Part shown: positions 54,376 to 63,909 of the stretch, one piece after another
Layout of the letters: each line of letters starts with the position of its first letter
Position numbering within the stretch: the first letter of the stretch is position 1
Assembly: GCA_000432515.1 (NCBI GenBank)
Contig: HF996056.1
Coordinates: 11,013 to 75,012 of the forward strand
Reading direction: 5' to 3'
Length of the DNA: 64,000 nt
Origin: Bacteroides sp. CAG:545
GTDB lineage: Bacteria; Bacteroidota; Bacteroidia; Bacteroidales; UBA932
The notes under the pieces: generated by a model
Seen by the model: the letters and a program-made list of their open reading frames with translations, nothing else
Told to the model about the DNA's origin: nothing
Database searches by the model: none
Translations under genes and position numbers: made by a program

Positions 54376-56039
54376 CATTCGGTAGCTGACTCGAGCTTCT
54401 TCATGATGGAGAAGATGAAGAGCGCCGAGAGCAGACAGAGAACGATGAGAAGTCCCCATACGCCCCAGAGTTCCACCTTGTTCCAGAGGAGTCCAGGAAT
54501 GGATACCAGATAGTTTCCGAGAGCGGTAGCTGCGAACCAGCATCCCATCATTGCACCCTTGTATTTAGGAGGCGCTACCTTGGAAACGAAGGAGATACCC
54601 ATTGGAGAGAGCAGAAGCTCTGCAAATGTCAGTACGAGGTATGTGGAAATAAGCCACTCAGGAGAAATCAGGTCAGGGCTGACGGTTCCGTTCAATGACT
54701 TAGGCGAAGCCAAGTTCAGGGAAGCGAAAGTCAGGATGCTGAAACCTACAGCGGCCACAATCATACCCAAGCCGATTTTGCGTGGAGCTGAAGGCTCTTT
54801 GCCTTTCTTTGCCAATGCGCCGAAAATCGCAAGCGATACCGGGGTCAATGCCACCACGAAGAACGGGTTGAACTGCTGGAAGTCAGAAGGAAGGATATTG
54901 ACCTTTGCAGGCATTCCTGCATATACTGCGTATGCGCCAAGCCACAGGGCTGCCGTGCAGATTCCGCAGATTGTCTTGCCTTTATTCGTCTCAGACTGGA
55001 ATGCTCCGAACAGCGTATAGACAGATACTGCGATAAGGAACAGGCTGAAGATGTTGAACCCGATACGTGTAGCGCCCTCGACCGTGCTTGCGGTGTAGTC
55101 TCTTGCGAACAATGTCATTGTGGCTCCGTTCTGATGGAAAGCCATCCAGAAGAAAATCACGACAGCGAAAACGAGCATGAGGGCTGTGATGCGGCTCTTT
55201 GTCTGTGCAGGAGTAAGTTCTGCCTCTGCATGGTTGGCAGCCTGTGCCTGTTTAGCATTCACGTCAGCATTCTTGAACCATGAACGGCAGCTGTAATAGA
55301 TTGCTACTGAAATGATAAGGGAAATGCAGGCCACTCCGAAGCCATAGTTGTATGCTGTGGAGAGCTTGTCGATGTAGGTCTGGCTGAATGTGGCCAGGTC
55401 CATGCCTGCCGCACCGGACATGCCGTTTGCCAGAGCCTGAAGCTTGTCAGCATTCTCCGGAAGAATCGTTCCGCCGAGCATCTGGTGTGCAAGTGCCGGA
55501 ATGTCAGCCACATAGGTAAATCCTGATTTTCCGAGGAAGAAATTGGTGACAGCCTTTGCCATTGACGGAGCGAACATCGCACCGATATTGATGGCCATAT
55601 AGAAGAGGCTGAATGCGGAGTCTCTCTTCGATGCGTACTTAGGGTCATCGTAGAGATTTCCCACCATCACCTGGAGGTTGCCCTTGAACAGTCCTGTTCC
55701 GGTAGCGATGAGGGCCAATGCCGCGAACATCAGGATTTTACCTGAGAGATCCGGTCCGGTCGGGATGGCGAGACACAAGTAGCCGATGAACATGACGGCG
55801 ATACCTGTAGTGACGCACTTGCCATAACCGATCTTGTCTGCAAGCATTCCTCCGAAAAGCGGCATGAAGTAAACCGCGGCGAGGAAAATGGAATAAATCT
55901 GTGTGGAAACTGCTGCGCTGAATCCGAACTTCGCCTGAATGAACAGGAGGAAGATGGCCAACATAGTGTAGTACCCGAAACGCTCTCCGGTATTGGCGAG
56001 AGCAAGGGCGAACAATCCTTTCGGCTGGTCTTTGAACAT
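54372..56039 (-). CDS. POT/PTR2 family proton-dependent oligopeptide transporter
   Basis: The protein has 555 residues from ATG 56039; the upstream open frame is not used because MFKDQPKGLFALALANTGERFGYYTM is the normal family start. The ExxERFxYY motif in helix 1 reads NTGERFGYYTM. ADKIGYGKCVTTGIAVMFIG and the DDPKYASKRDSAFSLFYMAINIGA signature (FSLFYMAINIG) are also present, with ~12-14 membrane helices. It imports di- and tripeptides with protons. A -7 TAagTTTG (56072-56079) precedes it on the minus strand. Confidence 0.93.
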   Translation of the reverse strand: MFKDQPKGLFALALANTGERFGYYTMLAIFLLFIQAKFGFSAAVSTQIYSIFLAAVYFMPLFGGMLADKIGYGKCVTTGIAVMFIGYLCLAIPTGPDLSGKILMFAALALIATGTGLFKGNLQVMVGNLYDDPKYASKRDSAFSLFYMAINIGAMFAPSMAKAVTNFFLGKSGFTYVADIPALAHQMLGGTILPENADKLQALANGMSGAAGMDLATFSQTYIDKLSTAYNYGFGVACISLIISVAIYYSCRSWFKNADVNAKQAQAANHAEAELTPAQTKSRITALMLVFAVVIFFWMAFHQNGATMTLFARDYTASTVEGATRIGFNIFSLFLIAVSVYTLFGAFQSETNKGKTICGICTAALWLGAYAVYAGMPAKVNILPSDFQQFNPFFVVALTPVSLAIFGALAKKGKEPSAPRKIGLGMIVAAVGFSILTFASLNLASPKSLNGTVSPDLISPEWLISTYLVLTFAELLLSPMGISFVSKVAPPKYKGAMMGCWFAATALGNYLVSIPGLLWNKVELWGVWGLLIVLCLLSALFIFSIMKKLESATEC

Positions 56040-56071
56040 TGTCTTGTCTGGTTTTAAAATTTCACGAGTAA

Positions 56072-56142
56072 CAAACTTACACAGAAACATTGGAAATATC
56101 AATAATCAGATTGCCGAAATTGCCAATAAATCCATATATTTG
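56072..56142. promoter_or_regulatory. Divergent promoters for the POT transporter and LpxL-type genes
   Basis: Minus strand: TTG (56100-56102), 20 bp, TAAGTTTG (56072-56079). Plus strand: TTG (56111-56113), 21 bp, TATATTTG (56135-56142). The two -33 elements are about 10 bp apart. Confidence 0.7.
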
Positions 56143-56177
56143 TAACTATGGTTTCGCTTTGCGGGACAGACAAGAAT

Positions 56178-57089
56178 ATGAGTGTAGGCGTGAAATTTAT
56201 GACAGGACTGATGAGACTGCTCGCGTTGCAGCCTCTGAAAGTCCATTATTTCTGGGGCAGGTTCGTAGCGTGGCTCGCCTCAGGGCCAATGCATTACAGG
56301 CGCGACGTGGTGATGGTGAACCTTGCACGGTCTTTCCCGCAGAAGAAGTATTCGGAACTGAAGGATATCGCCAAAGGCTTCTATCAGCATTTCGGCCGGC
56401 TGTTCGCAGAGACCTTCTGGTTTGCCGGAGCCCACGACACGAAACGGCTGAGGGACTCCCATATCTGCGAGACTGTCAATGCTGAACTGCTGGACAGGCT
56501 GTATGAAACCAGGCCCGGAGTGGTTGTCCTGAATTCCCATCTCGGAAACTGGGAACTGACCGGCGGAATCATGAACTATATTCCGGTCACAGAGAAAGTC
56601 CATTTCGGAGAGAAATCTGTAACGGTCGTATATAAGGAACTGAAAAGCAGTTTCTGGGACAAGGTGCTCGGTGCCAACCGGTGCGCGGCCATATCTCCGG
56701 AAAACTACGGCACCACCTATGTGGAATCCAAGAACATCATGCGTTTCGTGGTGAAACACAGGGCTGAGAAGCGTCTGTATGTGTTCCCTACGGACCAGTG
56801 CCCTTATGTCTATGCTGCGGCGCATACCGTGGACAATTTCATGCACCAGCCGACGAGGACGATGACCGGAGGCGCTTCGATTGCATGCAAGCTGAAGTTC
56901 GCCGTGGTCTATATGGCATTCCGTGAGAAGGAAGACTTCGGTTACAAGATGACATTCAAGGAGATATGCGAGGATGCATCGCAGTTTACTCCTGAAGAAA
57001 TAATGAACAGGTTCTACAGACTGCTGGAGGAGGATATCAATGACCAGCCTACAAATTATCTGTGGACCCATAAAAGATGGAAAAGATAG
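56178..57089 (+). CDS. LpxL/HtrB-type lysophospholipid acyltransferase
   Basis: The protein has 303 residues from ATG 56178; ATG 56148 lies only 6 bp after the -7 element and would make the message leaderless, so the later start is preferred. The H(X4)E catalytic motif is NSHLGNWELTGG, and FPTDQCPYVYAA and RTMTGGASIACKLKFAVVY are typical. It adds a secondary acyl chain to lipid A at the inner membrane. One N-terminal hydrophobic segment anchors it. The next gene begins 2 bp after its stop. Confidence 0.9.
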   Translation: MSVGVKFMTGLMRLLALQPLKVHYFWGRFVAWLASGPMHYRRDVVMVNLARSFPQKKYSELKDIAKGFYQHFGRLFAETFWFAGAHDTKRLRDSHICETVNAELLDRLYETRPGVVVLNSHLGNWELTGGIMNYIPVTEKVHFGEKSVTVVYKELKSSFWDKVLGANRCAAISPENYGTTYVESKNIMRFVVKHRAEKRLYVFPTDQCPYVYAAAHTVDNFMHQPTRTMTGGASIACKLKFAVVYMAFREKEDFGYKMTFKEICEDASQFTPEEIMNRFYRLLEEDINDQPTNYLWTHKRWKR

Positions 57090-57091
57090 TT

Positions 57092-58123
57092 ATGAAAAAG
57101 ACATTTGCAGTAATCGTTACGGCTGCATTGACAATGGCGGCCGGTTTTCAGCTCTCCGCTCAGGGCGACCCTGAAGGAAGTCTTGTATATTCATTGCCTT
57201 CCACATCGGTACGACTTGAAGTCAAGGCTCAGAAAGAGAGTTTCTTTGCTGGGCCGTATGCGAAATATGCCCAGAAATATCTCGGCGTGGAAGCCCGTCA
57301 GAGGGATGCGGTTTCCTATACGGTGACATCTGTGAAAATGTCCTCATTCTTGGAGGCGGACCAGTCGGCACGCTACCAGCTCGAACCGGGTATGGGGATG
57401 CAGGCTTTCCTGGCATTGACCTCACAGGGACTTGTCTCTGTATCGGCCGGCAGTCAGGAGACCACGCAGTGGCGTTTCCCGTCAGAGAAGAAGGCTGATT
57501 TCTCGGACAGGGGATTGACCTCGAACCTTACATCGGAAGCTGCGACATTGTACCGCAACGTGAAGAGCGAATCTGCTTACAACAAGGTGGCTGTCCAGCA
57601 GGAGATGGTCGTGCAGAAGTCACTCGAATCGCGTGCCAAGGAGGCTGCAGAGATGATTTTCAGCCTGCGCAAGAAACGTGTGCAGATCGTGACCGGCGAT
57701 ACCGACGCCACTTTCAGCGGTGAAGCCATGGCCTCTGCCGTCGCCGAAATCGCGCGCCTCGAAAGCGAGTATATGTCAATGTTCATAGGCTACAGCGAAT
57801 ACTCTGAGCAGGAGATGAACTATGACGTGGTTCCGTCCAAGGCCAATGAGTCACAGCTTTATGTGGCTTTCCGTCTGTCCGACTCCAAAGGACTGGTTCC
57901 GTCAGATGACCTTTCAGGGAAACCGTATCTGCTCGAATTTGCTGCGGACAACATCGAAATACCTGCCGGCAAGAATGAAAGGGCCAAAGGAAAACTCGCG
58001 CATTACCGCATTCCTGCCATCTGCACGGTGAAGCTTACCGACGGGGTCAATGTCCTGCTGCAGAGCCGTATGCCTGTCTATCAGCTGGGCCTTGAAAGCA
58101 CATTCCCGCTGGCTGCGAAATAG
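57092..58123 (+). CDS. DUF4831 family exported protein
   Basis: The protein has 343 residues from ATG 57092. A signal peptide ending LSAQ is followed by the DUF4831 pattern: SLVYSLPSTSVRLEVKAQKE, FAGPYAKYAQKYLGVEARQ, and TGDTDATFSGEAMASAVAEI. It is a Bacteroidales-specific family of unknown function with a beta-rich envelope location. Translationally close to the acyltransferase gene, and 47 bp before pepD. Confidence 0.9.
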   Translation: MKKTFAVIVTAALTMAAGFQLSAQGDPEGSLVYSLPSTSVRLEVKAQKESFFAGPYAKYAQKYLGVEARQRDAVSYTVTSVKMSSFLEADQSARYQLEPGMGMQAFLALTSQGLVSVSAGSQETTQWRFPSEKKADFSDRGLTSNLTSEAATLYRNVKSESAYNKVAVQQEMVVQKSLESRAKEAAEMIFSLRKKRVQIVTGDTDATFSGEAMASAVAEIARLESEYMSMFIGYSEYSEQEMNYDVVPSKANESQLYVAFRLSDSKGLVPSDDLSGKPYLLEFAADNIEIPAGKNERAKGKLAHYRIPAICTVKLTDGVNVLLQSRMPVYQLGLESTFPLAAK

Positions 58124-58170
58124 TTTGCGCAAAACAAGAACATAAGAATAATCACTAAATATATAAGATT

Positions 58171-59631
58171 ATGACAATCAAAGATCTTGAACCGAAAAGC
58201 GTATGGACAGCGTTCTATGAACTGTCTCAGGTTCCGCGTCCATCAAAACACGAAGAAAAAGCACAGCAGTTCCTTCTGGATTGGGGCAAGGAACATGGCG
58301 TTTCAGTCCGTAAAGATGAAACCGGAAATATCATTTTCACAAAACCGGCTACACCGGGATATGAGAACCGCAGAGGCGTGATTCTCCAGGCTCACGTCGA
58401 TATGGTTCCGCAGAAGACAGCGGACACGGTTCACGATTTCCTGAAGGATCCTATACAGACGCAGATTGACGGAGAATGGGTTACCGCCAAGGGCACTACA
58501 CTTGGAGCTGATGACGGTATCGGAGTCAGCCTGGCACTCGCTGCTCTCGAAGACAAGACATTGAAACATGGCCCGATAGAAGTTCTCATCACTTATGATG
58601 AGGAGACCGGTATGACAGGAGCGGAGAATCTCAAACCTGGTGAATTCGAGGGAGATATCCTCCTGAACCTGGACTCCGAGGCTGAAGGAGAACTCTATAT
58701 CGGCTGTGCAGGAGGATTGGACGGAATGGCTGACTTCACATACAAGACAGTCAAGGCCGGTGACGGATACGTAAGTTATAAACTCACCGTCAAAGGACTT
58801 GAAGGCGGACATTCAGGCCAGGACATTGTCCTCTACAGGGCCAATGCCAACAAGATTGCCGTGAGGATTCTCCTGCCGTTGCTCGAGAAATATGGCGTGA
58901 AAGTCGCTGACTTCACCGGCGGAAGCCTCCGCAATGCGATTCCGTTCGAGGCGGATGTGGCAATGCTGGTGCCTGCTGAAAATGAAGCAGCTGTAAAAAC
59001 TGAAGTGGAGAGGATCTTCGCGATCGCAAAGGCAGAGTTCGCCGATACTGACCCTTCTGCACAGTGCTTCTTCGAGAAACAGGCTGAGCCTTATACCTCT
59101 TATATAGAAGATGACGTCATGCTCAAGGCTGTCAAAGCCATCTACGCTTGCCCGAGCAGCGTGGAGAGAATGAGCCCGTCAATGCCGGGACTGGTGGAGA
59201 CTTCTGTCAATATGGCAGTTGTCCGTACTGAAGACGGTCACCTCACGGTAAGGTCACTGATCAGAAGTTCAGTGGATTCAGCCAAGGAAGACCTCGCGGA
59301 AAAGATGCGCTGTGTATTCGAACTCGCAGGTGCAAGTTTCGCTACATTCGGCGGTTATCCGGGATGGACTCCGGTTCCTACCTCTCCGGTCATCGGTCTG
59401 CTGAATGACGTATATCACAAACTGTTCGGCAAGGACATGAAGGTGATGGCTATCCACGCAGGTCTGGAGTGCGCGCTGCTCGGCGCCAAGTATCCGAACT
59501 GGGATATGGTGTCATTGGGACCAACATTGCTCCATCCTCATTCACCTGACGAGAGAGTGAAGATCGACACTGTGGACAAATGCTGGAAGTTCCTCGTAGC
59601 TCTGCTCGAAGCCATTCCGGTAAAGGCATAG
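58171..59631 (+). CDS. pepD: Aminoacyl-histidine dipeptidase (M20 family)
   Basis: The 486-residue protein carries the M20C pattern: VPRPSKHEEKAQQFLLDWGK, metal ligand His in LQAHVDMVPQK, bridging Asp in LGADDGIGV, catalytic Glu in YDEETGMTGAENL and ligand Asp in LNLDSEAEGE. A dimerisation lid follows, and the last His ligand in LLHPHSPDERV. It hydrolyses Xaa-His and other dipeptides in the cytoplasm with two zinc ions. Full length for the family. The kinase gene follows 3 bp on. Confidence 0.95.
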   Translation: MTIKDLEPKSVWTAFYELSQVPRPSKHEEKAQQFLLDWGKEHGVSVRKDETGNIIFTKPATPGYENRRGVILQAHVDMVPQKTADTVHDFLKDPIQTQIDGEWVTAKGTTLGADDGIGVSLALAALEDKTLKHGPIEVLITYDEETGMTGAENLKPGEFEGDILLNLDSEAEGELYIGCAGGLDGMADFTYKTVKAGDGYVSYKLTVKGLEGGHSGQDIVLYRANANKIAVRILLPLLEKYGVKVADFTGGSLRNAIPFEADVAMLVPAENEAAVKTEVERIFAIAKAEFADTDPSAQCFFEKQAEPYTSYIEDDVMLKAVKAIYACPSSVERMSPSMPGLVETSVNMAVVRTEDGHLTVRSLIRSSVDSAKEDLAEKMRCVFELAGASFATFGGYPGWTPVPTSPVIGLLNDVYHKLFGKDMKVMAIHAGLECALLGAKYPNWDMVSLGPTLLHPHSPDERVKIDTVDKCWKFLVALLEAIPVKA

Positions 59632-59634
59632 GTC

Positions 59635-60495
59635 ATGATCATCATAGCAGAAAGTGGAGCGACCAAGACTGATTGGCGCTCCATATCTGATGACGGTAAG
59701 TCATTTTCAATGAAGACTCCCGGGATGAATGTCGCCACGGCGGAGTCCTCCTTCATTGAAAATGTGCTGAAAGAAGCTGTGACGGGATTGAATCCCTCCG
59801 GAGAGACTGTGAGGGAGATTCATTTCTACGCGGCAGGACTGATTTCTGACGGAAAGCAGGTGCCTGACAGCGCCGTGAGACTTGATGCAGTATTCAGGAA
59901 GTCTTTCCCTGAGGCGGCCATTGAGTATGCGTCCGATTTGCTGGATGCTGCAAGGGCAGTCTGCGGAAGGGAACCTGGTATCGCTGTGATTCTCGGGACC
60001 GGATCCAACAGCTGTGAATACGACGGCGAAAAGATAGTGAAGAATGTCCGTTCCGGCGGCTTCATACTTGGAGATGAAGGTGGAGGAGCCAGTCTCGGAA
60101 AGCGGTTTATGGCTGATTTTCTGAAGGGACTTGTGCCCGAGCCTGTGGCGTCTGAGTTCGCTGCGACATATAAGGTGGACTATCTGACAGTCGTAAATGA
60201 AGTCTATAAGGGAGTGGCTCCGGCCAGATACCTCGGCTCGTTCGCTCCGTTCATTTCACGGCATTATGACAGCTGCGGGTACGTGAAGGACTTGATTGAC
60301 AATAACTTCAGGGCGCTGTTCGAGCGCTGTCTGTCGCAGTATGACATAAAGGGAAAGCGTGTCGGCGTGGTCGGCGGCTATGCCTATGCGCATAAGGAAA
60401 TTTTGGAAAGAATTGCATCAGAATACGGAGTGACAATTTCTGAAATCACGCCTTCTCCGATAGAGGGCCTAGTAAAATATCATTGCGGAGTATGA
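59635..60495 (+). CDS. murK: BadF/BadG-type N-acetyl amino-sugar kinase (GlcNAc/MurNAc)
   Basis: The 286-residue protein has the ASKHA kinase signature at its N-terminus (IIIAESGATKTDWRSI), the adenosine motif VILGTGSNSCEYDG and GGFILGDEGGGASLGKRFM. The BadF/BadG/BcrA family includes GlcNAc kinase and MurK, which phosphorylates MurNAc and GlcNAc. Here its stop overlaps the murQ start (ATGA at 60492), and MurQ needs MurNAc-6-phosphate, so MurK is the more likely role. The pair would recycle peptidoglycan sugars. No MurT (transporter) gene is in the window. The symbol is by context. Confidence 0.82.
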   Translation: MIIIAESGATKTDWRSISDDGKSFSMKTPGMNVATAESSFIENVLKEAVTGLNPSGETVREIHFYAAGLISDGKQVPDSAVRLDAVFRKSFPEAAIEYASDLLDAARAVCGREPGIAVILGTGSNSCEYDGEKIVKNVRSGGFILGDEGGGASLGKRFMADFLKGLVPEPVASEFAATYKVDYLTVVNEVYKGVAPARYLGSFAPFISRHYDSCGYVKDLIDNNFRALFERCLSQYDIKGKRVGVVGGYAYAHKEILERIASEYGVTISEITPSPIEGLVKYHCGV

Positions 60496-61322
60496 ATGTA
60501 AAGACTACAACAGAACAATCATCCAATTATCAGAACCTTCAGGATATGACCGTGAAGGAGATTCTGACAGGAATAAACAATGAGGACAGCAGCGTGCCTG
60601 CGGCTGTGGCTGAGGAAATTCCTCAGATAGAGAAACTTGTGGAAGGTGTCGTGGAGCGTATGAAAAAGGGCGGCAGGGTGTTCTACCTCGGAGCCGGAAC
60701 CAGCGGAAGGCTCGGTGTGGTGGACGCTTCTGAAATCCCGCCGACCTACGGAGTTCACGACAAGTTCATAGGTCTGATTGCCGGCGGAGACAAAGCTATC
60801 CGTGATGCTGTGGAGGCGGCAGAAGACAAACTTGACGGCGGCTGGAACGACATGCAGCCATTTGCTCCTACCGGGAACGATGTGGTGATAGGTGTTGCTG
60901 CGTCGGGTTCCACTCCTTATGTGATAGGAGCAGTGAAGACTGCACGGGAGCACGGTATGCTGACAGGCTGTATAACCTGCAACAAGGGCTCTGCATTGGC
61001 AGCGGAATCGGAAATTCCGGTAGAGGTCGTGGTTGGCCCGGAGTTTGTGACAGGAAGTACGAGAATGAAGGCCGGAACGGCGGAAAAACTCGTTCTCAAC
61101 ATGATTTCCACGGCATCCATGATCCGTCTCGGACATGTGAAGGGAAACAAGATGGTTGACATGCAGCTCACCAACAAGAAACTTGTGGACCGCGGCTCGA
61201 GAATGATTATGGGCGAGACTGGAATCGAGGATTACGACCTTGCCAAGAGGCTGCTCCTGAAATATGGCTCTGTAAGGAAAGCTGTGGACGCATACGAAGG
61301 AGGCGACAAGAATGCGGAGTGA
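60492..61322 (+). CDS. murQ: N-acetylmuramic acid 6-phosphate etherase
   Basis: The protein has 276 residues from ATG 60492, overlapping the kinase stop by 4 bp (ATGA). The SIS domain shows GGRVFYLGAGTSGRLGVVDA, SEIPPTYG, GVAASGSTPYVIGAV and EFVTGSTRMKAGTAEKLVLN, all diagnostic of MurQ, including the catalytic Glu of EIPPTYG. It cleaves the lactyl ether of MurNAc-6-P to GlcNAc-6-P and lactate. Slightly shorter than the ~300-residue enterobacterial form at the C-terminus. Its end overlaps recR by 11 bp. Confidence 0.96.
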   Translation: MNVKTTTEQSSNYQNLQDMTVKEILTGINNEDSSVPAAVAEEIPQIEKLVEGVVERMKKGGRVFYLGAGTSGRLGVVDASEIPPTYGVHDKFIGLIAGGDKAIRDAVEAAEDKLDGGWNDMQPFAPTGNDVVIGVAASGSTPYVIGAVKTAREHGMLTGCITCNKGSALAAESEIPVEVVVGPEFVTGSTRMKAGTAEKLVLNMISTASMIRLGHVKGNKMVDMQLTNKKLVDRGSRMIMGETGIEDYDLAKRLLLKYGSVRKAVDAYEGGDKNAE

Positions 61323-61947
61323 GAAATATCCGTCAGAACTTCTTGAAAATGCGGTAGATGCAATCAGTTCATTGCCCGGAATCGGGGAAAAGAGCGCGTT
61401 GCGTCTGGCGCTGCATCTTCTGAAGCAGCCGGTGGACAATGTGCGGCATTTTACGGAATCTGTAAGATTGCTCAGGGAAAACGTGAAATACTGCCGTACC
61501 TGCCGGATGATATCGGATGAGGAAGAATGCTCCATCTGCTCGGACAACAGCCGCGACCACAAGACAGTCTGCGTCGTGGAGAATGTCCGGGACGTGATGA
61601 GTGTTGAGGCGACGGGGCAGTACCACGGAGTTTATCATGTGCTGGGCGGGAAGATATCGCCGATAGACGGCATCGGCCCGTCCGACCTTACGATTGCGGA
61701 ATTGAAAAACAGGATTGCCGAACTGGCGCAGGCGGCGGATTCGCCTGAGGCGGTGGAGGTGATTCTGGCGTTGAGCGGTGACGTCGAAGGAGAAACTACC
61801 GCATTTTATATATACAGACAGATTTCGTCATTCGGAGTCAGAGTGTCCACGCTTGCCCGCGGGCTCGGTTTCGGTGATGATTTGGAATATGCAGACCAGT
61901 TGACATTGGGTCGCTCCATAGTCAACAGACAGATGTTCAAAGGTTAA
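61312..61947 (+). CDS. recR: Recombination mediator protein RecR
   Basis: The 211-residue protein has the helix-hairpin-helix LPGIGEKSALRLALHLL, the four-cysteine zinc finger CRTCRMISDEEECSIC, a Toprim domain (VCVVENVRDVMSVEATGQYH and LSGDVEGETT) and the C-terminal Walker B-like end. With RecO it loads RecA at gaps. Translationally coupled to murQ by an 11-bp overlap, an unusual partner for recR. Confidence 0.96.
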   Translation: MRSEKYPSELLENAVDAISSLPGIGEKSALRLALHLLKQPVDNVRHFTESVRLLRENVKYCRTCRMISDEEECSICSDNSRDHKTVCVVENVRDVMSVEATGQYHGVYHVLGGKISPIDGIGPSDLTIAELKNRIAELAQAADSPEAVEVILALSGDVEGETTAFYIYRQISSFGVRVSTLARGLGFGDDLEYADQLTLGRSIVNRQMFKG

Positions 61948-61973
61948 AGTTCCAGAAGTAAACTTTAACTATT

Positions 61974-62534
61974 ATGGACAGTATTGTTTTAAAGGACATT
62001 TTATTGGCCACGTCGTTGTGCGCCGACTGTTTTGCTGTGGCCCTGTGCTCAAGCGTGACGATGAAGAAGGTCCCTCTCGTCAGGGTTTTGAAGATAGCTC
62101 TCATATTCGCCGTGATCCACACCGCGCTCCTCTTTATCGGCTGGGCTTTCGGAGTTTTTATCGCAAGATATGTCATCCACTTCGTCAAATATATCGGTAT
62201 GCTGCTGCTCGTGCTAGTCGGCGGACAGATGATAAAGGACGCGTTTTCGCAGGAGAAGTCGCAGTCGCTCAGCTCGTTGCGCAATATCGTGCTCGCTGCC
62301 TTCGCGGACAGCATTGATGCCCTCGCGGTAGGAATTTCATTGTCAATGTCGGGGCGCAGCCTGTCGGGAATGGAGTCCATCCTGATTTCGATTTTCCTGA
62401 TCACGATATTGACAGTAGTCGTCGGCATCAAGGGCGGCTGCTTCATCGGAAGGCGTGCAGGAAGGCCGGCTTCGCTGATGGGTGGCATTGTCCTTATTGC
62501 GTTGGGAATCAATATTGTTCTGGATATTTTCTGA
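61974..62534 (+). CDS. mntP: Manganese efflux pump MntP
   Basis: The 186-residue protein has six membrane helices in two inverted halves. The conserved charged motifs LCADCFAVAL in helix 1 and FADSIDALAVGIS in helix 4 hold the two intramembrane aspartates each of the MntP family (formerly DUF204). It exports Mn2+ across the inner membrane. 26 bp after recR and convergent with the antiporter gene at a 16-bp distance. No yybP-ykoY riboswitch is seen upstream. Confidence 0.93.
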   Translation: MDSIVLKDILLATSLCADCFAVALCSSVTMKKVPLVRVLKIALIFAVIHTALLFIGWAFGVFIARYVIHFVKYIGMLLLVLVGGQMIKDAFSQEKSQSLSSLRNIVLAAFADSIDALAVGISLSMSGRSLSGMESILISIFLITILTVVVGIKGGCFIGRRAGRPASLMGGIVLIALGINIVLDIF

Positions 62535-62550
62535 GAGAGGCGATTTTTAT

Positions 62551-63840
62551 TCAGCTGTATTTTCTCGGTAGTCTCAGCATGATGGCCATTATGGCGAAAA
62601 TGCCCAAGGCATACGGATAGAAAAGCCATTTGATTATACTGAGCGAAGATATTCCTGCGAGGCCTGAAGCCATCAGCATCTGTGCACCATAGGGTAGAAG
62701 CCCCTGGATTACGCACGAGAACGTGTCCAGGATGCTGGCAGTCTTGCGCGGGTCCAGACCGAAACGCGAAGTGATATCTTTGGCAATTCCTCCTGTGGTG
62801 AGAATCGCGATTGTATTGTTGGCCGTGCAGACATTTGCCAGACTGACAAGGGCAGCGATGCTGAGTTCCGCACCGCGTTTGCCTCCTATCCGTCTGGTAA
62901 GCAGATAGACGAGATAGTCGATGCCTCCGTTGTACCTGATCAGTTCCAGCATGCCTCCGGACAGCATTGTCACTATTATCAGGTCTCCCATTCCGGCAAT
63001 ACCTTTGCCGATTCCGCCCAGCCATCCGGTCCAGTCAAGAGTGCCTTGAGAAAAACCGATTATTGCATTGACAACGATGCCGATGGCGAGGACTTCCACT
63101 ACATTGACGCCGGAAAGAGCGAGCCCGATCACCAGAATATAGGGGATGAGCCTGCCCCAATTGATGTCGCCTGCCGGCTGCGCAAACGATGTGCCCTGTC
63201 CCATTATGACATATATTGCCGCGACTGTCAATGCTGCCGGGGCGACGATTCTGAGGTTGACCTTGAACTTGTCTGACATGAGGCAGCCCTGAGTCTTTGT
63301 GGCTGCAATTGTCGTATCCGAAAGGAAGGAAAGATTGTCGCCGAAAAATGCTCCGCCGGCGACAATGGCAGTGATGAAGCCCGTGTCAATGCCGGATTCC
63401 GTTGCTATTCCCGCGGCTACCGGGACAAGGGCTACTATGGTGCCGACACTGGTTCCTATCGCCATTGAGATGAAACAGGACGCCAGAAACAATCCCACGT
63501 ATATCATTGACGGTGGCAGAATCGCCAGTGTGACATTGACAGTGGCCTCGATTGCACCTATTTCTTTTGCGGTTTCCGCGAAGGCGCCGGCGAGGATGAA
63601 TATCCAGAGCATGAGAAGGACGTTTTTCTGTCCTGCGCCCTGTGAAAAGACGGCTATCTTGTCCTCGATCGGACCTTTTTTGCTGATGAGCAGGCCGTAG
63701 GCGGAGGCTATGAGAAATGCGGAGGCTATAGGAATCTTATAGAAATCTCCTGCGACTATGGAGGAGATGAGATATATTCCGAGAAATACAATGAGCGGAC
63801 TCAGGGCCAGCAGCCCCTGGGTTTTTGTTCTGTCTGTCAT
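62551..63840 (-). CDS. NhaC-type Na+/H+ antiporter
   Basis: The 429-residue protein has 11-12 membrane helices with the family hallmark GTSVGTIVALVPVAAGIA and the SDTTIAATKTQG segment that follows GDNLSFLSDTT. NhaC-type carriers swap Na+ for protons or malate/lactate. Its promoter region on the minus strand has TATATTTG at 63860-63867. A Na+ antiporter together with a sodium-type V-ATPase ring fits a cell that uses a sodium gradient. The exact substrate is not shown by sequence. Confidence 0.9.
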   Translation of the reverse strand: MTDRTKTQGLLALSPLIVFLGIYLISSIVAGDFYKIPIASAFLIASAYGLLISKKGPIEDKIAVFSQGAGQKNVLLMLWIFILAGAFAETAKEIGAIEATVNVTLAILPPSMIYVGLFLASCFISMAIGTSVGTIVALVPVAAGIATESGIDTGFITAIVAGGAFFGDNLSFLSDTTIAATKTQGCLMSDKFKVNLRIVAPAALTVAAIYVIMGQGTSFAQPAGDINWGRLIPYILVIGLALSGVNVVEVLAIGIVVNAIIGFSQGTLDWTGWLGGIGKGIAGMGDLIIVTMLSGGMLELIRYNGGIDYLVYLLTRRIGGKRGAELSIAALVSLANVCTANNTIAILTTGGIAKDITSRFGLDPRKTASILDTFSCVIQGLLPYGAQMLMASGLAGISSLSIIKWLFYPYALGIFAIMAIMLRLPRKYS

Positions 63841-63859
63841 TTTCTATGGATAATTTTCA

Positions 63860-63909
63860 CAAATATACTGCCTTTTTCTTCTTCATTTCGGGAAAAAGTG
63901 ATAATTTTG
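63860..63909. promoter_or_regulatory. Divergent -7 elements at the right edge
   Basis: TATATTTG on the minus strand (63860-63867) for the NhaC gene and TAATTTTG on the plus strand (63902-63909) for a gene that begins near or beyond 63991 (ATGATTACGA at the window end). Confidence 0.5.

Noticed and set aside
61948..61973. yybP-ykoY manganese riboswitch before mntP
   Set aside because: Only 26 bp separate recR and mntP; there is no room and no hairpin pattern.
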